Shown here: piece after piece, positions 5,752 through 9,236 of the stretch
Position numbering within the stretch: the first letter of the stretch is position 1
Layout: each line of letters begins with the position of its first letter
DNA from: Methanobacteriota archaeon
GTDB lineage: Archaea > Halobacteriota > Methanosarcinia > Methanosarcinales > Methanosarcinaceae
Direction of reading: 5' to 3'
Assembly (NCBI GenBank): GCA_030837265.1
Contig: JAUPKV010000184.1
Location: 1 to 9,236, forward strand
Length of the DNA stretch: 9,236 nt
Made by a program: the position numbers and the translations under genes
The notes under the pieces: model-generated
What the model was told of the DNA's origin: nothing
Databases searched by the model: none
What the model saw: the letters and a program-made list of their open reading frames with translations, nothing else

Positions 5752-8100
5752 ATTAAGACTGTCTTTGAAAAACTTGGAGTATTCATCCAAAAAAACCGTT
5801 TGACCATGCTTGTAGTCTTTTTTCTTCTCATCTTGTTATCTTTCCAGGGTGCACAGAAAATCTATATGGCATCAGGAACGGAGACCTTTGTCAGCAAAGA
5901 TTCACGGCTGTATCAGGACTACGATCATCTTTACTCAAGCTTATTTCAAACTCAATCTATCATTGTGATGGTAGAAGGAAATGACGTAAGGTCTGCAAAG
6001 TTATTGCAAGCTATAGATAGGCTTGAATACCAACTTCAGTCTACTGAAGGAATTCAATCGACCACAAGTCCTGCTTCCTTTATAAAACAAATAAACTATC
6101 AAATGACAGGTAGATCCCGTATCCCGAACACTGATGCAGAGGTTAAGGCAATCATTGATGGAAATCCCAGTATATTCGGAAAATTGATACCTGACAATAC
6201 ACATACAGTGATTTCCGTAGGGATGGCTGGATCTATAACAGATGATAAACAAACTGACATCTTAAAGGTTACACAAGAAGCTGTAAAACTTTCTGATTTT
6301 CCTCCGTCCTACAATGTCATAGTGACAGGTGATCCGGCCTTTAGCATCGCGATGGGTACTGAGATGAATACAAGTATGGGACCTTTGCTTGGGCTTGCTG
6401 CCTTTTTTATGCTTATCGTGTTAACTTTTGTTTTCGGACATGTTCGCTGGAGATGGTTGCCTCTACCTGTCGTTTTCCTCGGTGTTATTTACACTTTCGG
6501 AGCCATGGGTTTCTTGGGAATTCCACTCTCCATGGTTTCGATGTCAGCTTTTCCGGTATTGATAGGGCTTGGAATCGATTATGCAATCCAGTTCCATAAT
6601 AGGATCGAAGAAGAACTGCACAAAGAAGGAAATAAATCTAAAGCTATTATAAGAACGGTAAAACACACGGGACCTGCTGTACTTATAGCCCTTACCATGA
6701 CTGCTCTGGGCTTCTTTTCCTTATTTACATCCTCGGTTCCAATGATTCGGGATTTTGGAAAACTTCTTACTGTAGGCATAGTAATGTGCTATATCGCAGC
6801 TCTCTTTGTTGGTTTAATAACTGTTTCTCTTTTTGATAGCATCTCGGAAAGAGGTCTGTTGAAAAGATTAATGAGTAAATTAAGACCTCCAAAAGCAAAC
6901 GTAGAAAGAGTCTCTCCCAAGAAACCAAAGCCTCGATTTATAGGAGATTTCCTGGCAAAGCTTACAGACTTTACAATAAAATATGATCTTGTTGTAATAG
7001 GAATTGCAACTATGCTTTGCATTGTTGGTCTCATTGCCGATGAGTCGGTGGGCGTCCAAACCGATACACAGTCCTTTGTTCCCCAAGATATGCCTGCTCT
7101 GCTGGACCTGAACCATTTGAAGAAAATCATGGGTGGAACCGAGGAACTTAATCTGATTATAAAGGTAAACGATAATGCCGACCCTAATATTCTGAAGTGG
7201 ATAGACAAATTCAGTGGACATGAGAGTAATAGGGCTCATATTTACAGTGCTTCAAGTATTGTAACTCTTGTAAAACAATATAACGGTGGTACAATCCCGG
7301 ATAGTCGTGATGAGATTGAAGCAATTTATGGAAAAATTCCGGGATCTCAGAAATCACAATATCTTTACGGCAAACATATGCTTCTCTTAAATTTCAATAT
7401 TGGAAATGCCAATAAGGATTTAAAAGTCACCGGTATTCGAGATTTAAAAAATCTCGTAGAACAGGATATTAAGTGGATGCAAGTCCCTCCTGGAACCTCA
7501 GTAACGATCACTGGAGGCTCTGTGGTCTATACTGAGGTTATAGGCGCTCTTACGAGCGGAAGGGTTGAAATGACCTACATTGGGCTATTCTTAGTATTGG
7601 GCGGTCTGTTACTAGTATATAGAGACTGGCTAAAAGCCCTTGTTCCAATTATCCCAATGTTTATGGTAACTGGCTGGTCCGGATTAGTAATGACTTACTT
7701 GAAACTTGATTACACTCCTATGACCGCAACCCTGGGTGCTTTGATTCTTGGGATAGGATGTGAATATTCAATTCTCATGATGGAAAGATACTTTGAAGAA
7801 AAGGATGAAGGAGCCAGTCCTCTTGAAGCTATACATAAGACAGCTGCAAGCATAGGGGCGGCCCTTATTGCCTCGGGAGCCACGGTTGTTTTTGGGTTTG
7901 CAGCTTTGATCGCATCTCCTTTTCCTCTAACCAGCAACTTTGGACTGGTGACAGTAATTGATATCCTGCTTGTACTGGTTGCAACATTTACGGTATTCCC
8001 ACCCCTAATTATAGTACTGGACTCATGGAGGGACAGGAAAAGAGGAATAACGGCATTAGGTAAAAAAAATAAAAAGATCCCAGGGGCCGATATCCAATGA
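5752..8100 (+). CDS. RND-superfamily MMPL-type (HAE3-like) exporter, probable ATT start
   Basis: This proton-driven membrane exporter has 782 residues if it starts at the ATT at 5752. The layout is that of the two-fold RND fold: helix 1 (17-36), outer domain 1 (37-205), helices 2-6 (209-361), a basic cytoplasmic linker (362-408), helix 7 (411-429), outer domain 2 (430-606), and helices 8-12 (608-756). Helix 4 carries the GxxxD motif G272-L-G-I-D276-Y, typical of MMPL, hopanoid and sterol-sensing relatives. Helix 10 has the matching GIGCEY with E671. Outer domains end with parallel 'YNVIVTGDPAF' and 'TSVTITGGSVVY'. No ATG, GTG or TTG lies in frame upstream of the TTG at 5800, yet the codons before it read KTVFEKLGVFIQKNR, the usual amphipathic start of such proteins, and GAGAGGAA precedes the ATT. 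The stop overlaps the next gene by 4 bases. The substrate is unknown; lipids or hydrophobic compounds are plausible. Confidence 0.88.
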   Translation: MKTVFEKLGVFIQKNRLTMLVVFFLLILLSFQGAQKIYMASGTETFVSKDSRLYQDYDHLYSSLFQTQSIIVMVEGNDVRSAKLLQAIDRLEYQLQSTEGIQSTTSPASFIKQINYQMTGRSRIPNTDAEVKAIIDGNPSIFGKLIPDNTHTVISVGMAGSITDDKQTDILKVTQEAVKLSDFPPSYNVIVTGDPAFSIAMGTEMNTSMGPLLGLAAFFMLIVLTFVFGHVRWRWLPLPVVFLGVIYTFGAMGFLGIPLSMVSMSAFPVLIGLGIDYAIQFHNRIEEELHKEGNKSKAIIRTVKHTGPAVLIALTMTALGFFSLFTSSVPMIRDFGKLLTVGIVMCYIAALFVGLITVSLFDSISERGLLKRLMSKLRPPKANVERVSPKKPKPRFIGDFLAKLTDFTIKYDLVVIGIATMLCIVGLIADESVGVQTDTQSFVPQDMPALLDLNHLKKIMGGTEELNLIIKVNDNADPNILKWIDKFSGHESNRAHIYSASSIVTLVKQYNGGTIPDSRDEIEAIYGKIPGSQKSQYLYGKHMLLLNFNIGNANKDLKVTGIRDLKNLVEQDIKWMQVPPGTSVTITGGSVVYTEVIGALTSGRVEMTYIGLFLVLGGLLLVYRDWLKALVPIIPMFMVTGWSGLVMTYLKLDYTPMTATLGALILGIGCEYSILMMERYFEEKDEGASPLEAIHKTAASIGAALIASGATVVFGFAALIASPFPLTSNFGLVTVIDILLVLVATFTVFPPLIIVLDSWRDRKRGITALGKKNKKIPGADIQ

Positions 8101-9236
8101 ATAAACCCCAGAATAATAAATCAAAGAAATTAGCAACAACAATTGTTTCTTTTACAGTTCTCCTCTCGGTTCTCTCAATAACTATATCTCCGGCTCTTAG
8201 TGATACCGGAGATCTCCTGATCCCGGGCAATGGATACACAGTAGACTATTACAGAAGCTACGGAGAGCCAGCCATTGAAGCCTCTTTAATAGGAGATCCA
8301 GAATTCCAAAGGGGAGAAGTTGCAGATCTTCAGGTAATGCTTGTAAACAAAGGTGTAATCGAGGGCATGAAGAGGCTGTACGCAGATCAAGGCCTTATAC
8401 CGGATTCTAAAGAAGAGTCAATTGCTCTTGCCGAGATGAGCGCAGAACAAGATTGCACAACAGCCAAAGGCATCAAAGCAAACCTGATCTCGGGATCTGA
8501 TTACATCCATATCGAACCTACAACGACTCCCCAAACCTTAGATGAACTTAAAACCGAAGCTACACAGCCTATCAAGTTCACCATACGAATTGATGATAAC
8601 ACTCCTGCAGGAGAGTATGAACTCAAGCTTCCGGTAACTTATCAATATCAGAACAACGTCAGGACGGAAACTTCAAATGCAGTTGACATTGGACTTACTT
8701 CTGATACTATAGGATTTTCACGGGAATACTCTACAGAGAACGTTACCCTCCCTATTCATATTTCTATTAAAAAAGAATCGAAATTTGAAGTAAGCAATAT
8801 TGAGGGAAGTCTGAAACAGGGTTCAACCAGTTTGATTAACGTTACTTATAAGAATAATGGAGAGACTGCAGCTCAGGATGCTCAGGCTAAAATTGTTGTA
8901 ATGAAGCCTCTCAGTACCACCAAGTCAACTGTCAGGCTTGGAAATATAGGTCCTGGAGAAAGCCAGACTGCTTCATTTGAAATCTCAGGAGATTCTGAGG
9001 CGATCGATAAAAACTACAGTATTGACAGTGAAGTAAAATACATTGACACTGACGGGAAAACGAAGTTTTCTGAAAATATGAAAGTGTATATGCCAATTGA
9101 AAAATCCGAGTCCAAATTCAGCACAACTATGATAGTCGGTATATTACTGGCTCTTGTCGTCATCTACCAAATTGTAAAGGTGCTCCGCAACAGGAAAAAA
9201 TACAGTGAGAATGAATCAGGTGATGAGAATGATTAA
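8097..9236 (+). CDS. COG1361 (NEW3/S-layer-like) membrane-anchored ectodomain protein, partner of the RND exporter
   Basis: This 379-residue protein ends exactly at the window edge with TAA. An N-terminal basic stretch and hydrophobic core (residues 9-35) act as a signal peptide. The extracytoplasmic part holds a first region (about 45-225) with 'RGEVADLQVMLVNKGVIEGM' and 'PAGEYELKLPVTYQYQN', then a clearer NEW3-like module (about 228-335) with 'KQGSTSLINVTYKNNGE', 'NIGPGESQTASFEI' and 'YSIDSEVKYIDTDGKTKFS'. One membrane helix at about 343-363 and a charged cytoplasmic tail end the protein. A helix-rich insert at about 86-125, with a lone cysteine, interrupts the first module. Its start overlaps the RND stop as ATGA, so the two are almost surely co-translated and probably work together. 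It shares architecture, but little obvious sequence, with the COG1361 protein in the ABC operon. The adaptor-like role is inferred. Confidence 0.85.
   Translation: MNKPQNNKSKKLATTIVSFTVLLSVLSITISPALSDTGDLLIPGNGYTVDYYRSYGEPAIEASLIGDPEFQRGEVADLQVMLVNKGVIEGMKRLYADQGLIPDSKEESIALAEMSAEQDCTTAKGIKANLISGSDYIHIEPTTTPQTLDELKTEATQPIKFTIRIDDNTPAGEYELKLPVTYQYQNNVRTETSNAVDIGLTSDTIGFSREYSTENVTLPIHISIKKESKFEVSNIEGSLKQGSTSLINVTYKNNGETAAQDAQAKIVVMKPLSTTKSTVRLGNIGPGESQTASFEISGDSEAIDKNYSIDSEVKYIDTDGKTKFSENMKVYMPIEKSESKFSTTMIVGILLALVVIYQIVKVLRNRKKYSENESGDEND

Noticed and set aside
5800..5811. TTG at 5800 or ATG at 5806 as start of the RND gene
   Set aside because: Neither has a ribosome binding site, and both would discard the conserved-looking residues before helix 1.
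6789..7239. Minus-strand open frames of 119 and 139 codons inside the RND gene
   Set aside because: They overlap each other in different frames and mirror the RND coding sequence, which has clear family motifs.

Overview
The window looks like chromosomal DNA of a methanogenic archaeon of the Methanosarcina type. The signs are AT-rich intergenic DNA with archaeal TATA-like boxes, GGAGG/GGTG-type ribosome binding sites, two COG1361 (NEW3-like) surface proteins with a signal peptide and a C-terminal anchor, a protein resembling the Methanosarcina family DUF1699, and TAA/TGA as the stop codons of the genes that look complete. The species cannot be named from sequence alone. No tRNA, rRNA, CRISPR array or insertion sequence was seen.

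Left part (1-2618, minus strand): a tight three-gene operon, read right to left. It encodes a MacB/LolD-type ABC ATPase with an unusual ~67-residue N-terminal extension, a COG1361 ectodomain protein, and the beginning of a MacB-type permease that runs off the window. The permease frame meets an in-frame amber codon (TAG) at 15-17 and then continues with family-like residues. In a Methanosarcina-type genome this is a candidate pyrrolysine codon or a nonsense mutation.

Middle (2619-3423): about 800 bases of very AT-rich DNA. It holds a probable promoter for the minus-strand operon with an 8+8 palindrome at the expected start of transcription, a 9-bp hairpin, and possible promoters for the rightward genes.

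Right part (3424-9236, plus strand): a short remnant of a MarR-type regulator, a MATE-family exporter, a DUF1699-like small protein, then a two-gene unit of an RND/MMPL-type (HAE3-like) exporter and a second COG1361 protein. The last two overlap by 4 bases (ATGA). The RND gene seems to start at a non-standard ATT codon, because conserved-looking N-terminal residues and a good ribosome binding site lie upstream of the first TTG or ATG.

The region is therefore an export and cell-envelope cluster with three unrelated transporter types (ABC, MATE, RND) side by side. Both multi-component exporters, ABC and RND, carry a membrane-anchored COG1361 gene where bacterial systems have a periplasmic adaptor. 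The idea that COG1361 proteins are the archaeal outer partners of these pumps is an inference from gene order and protein architecture.
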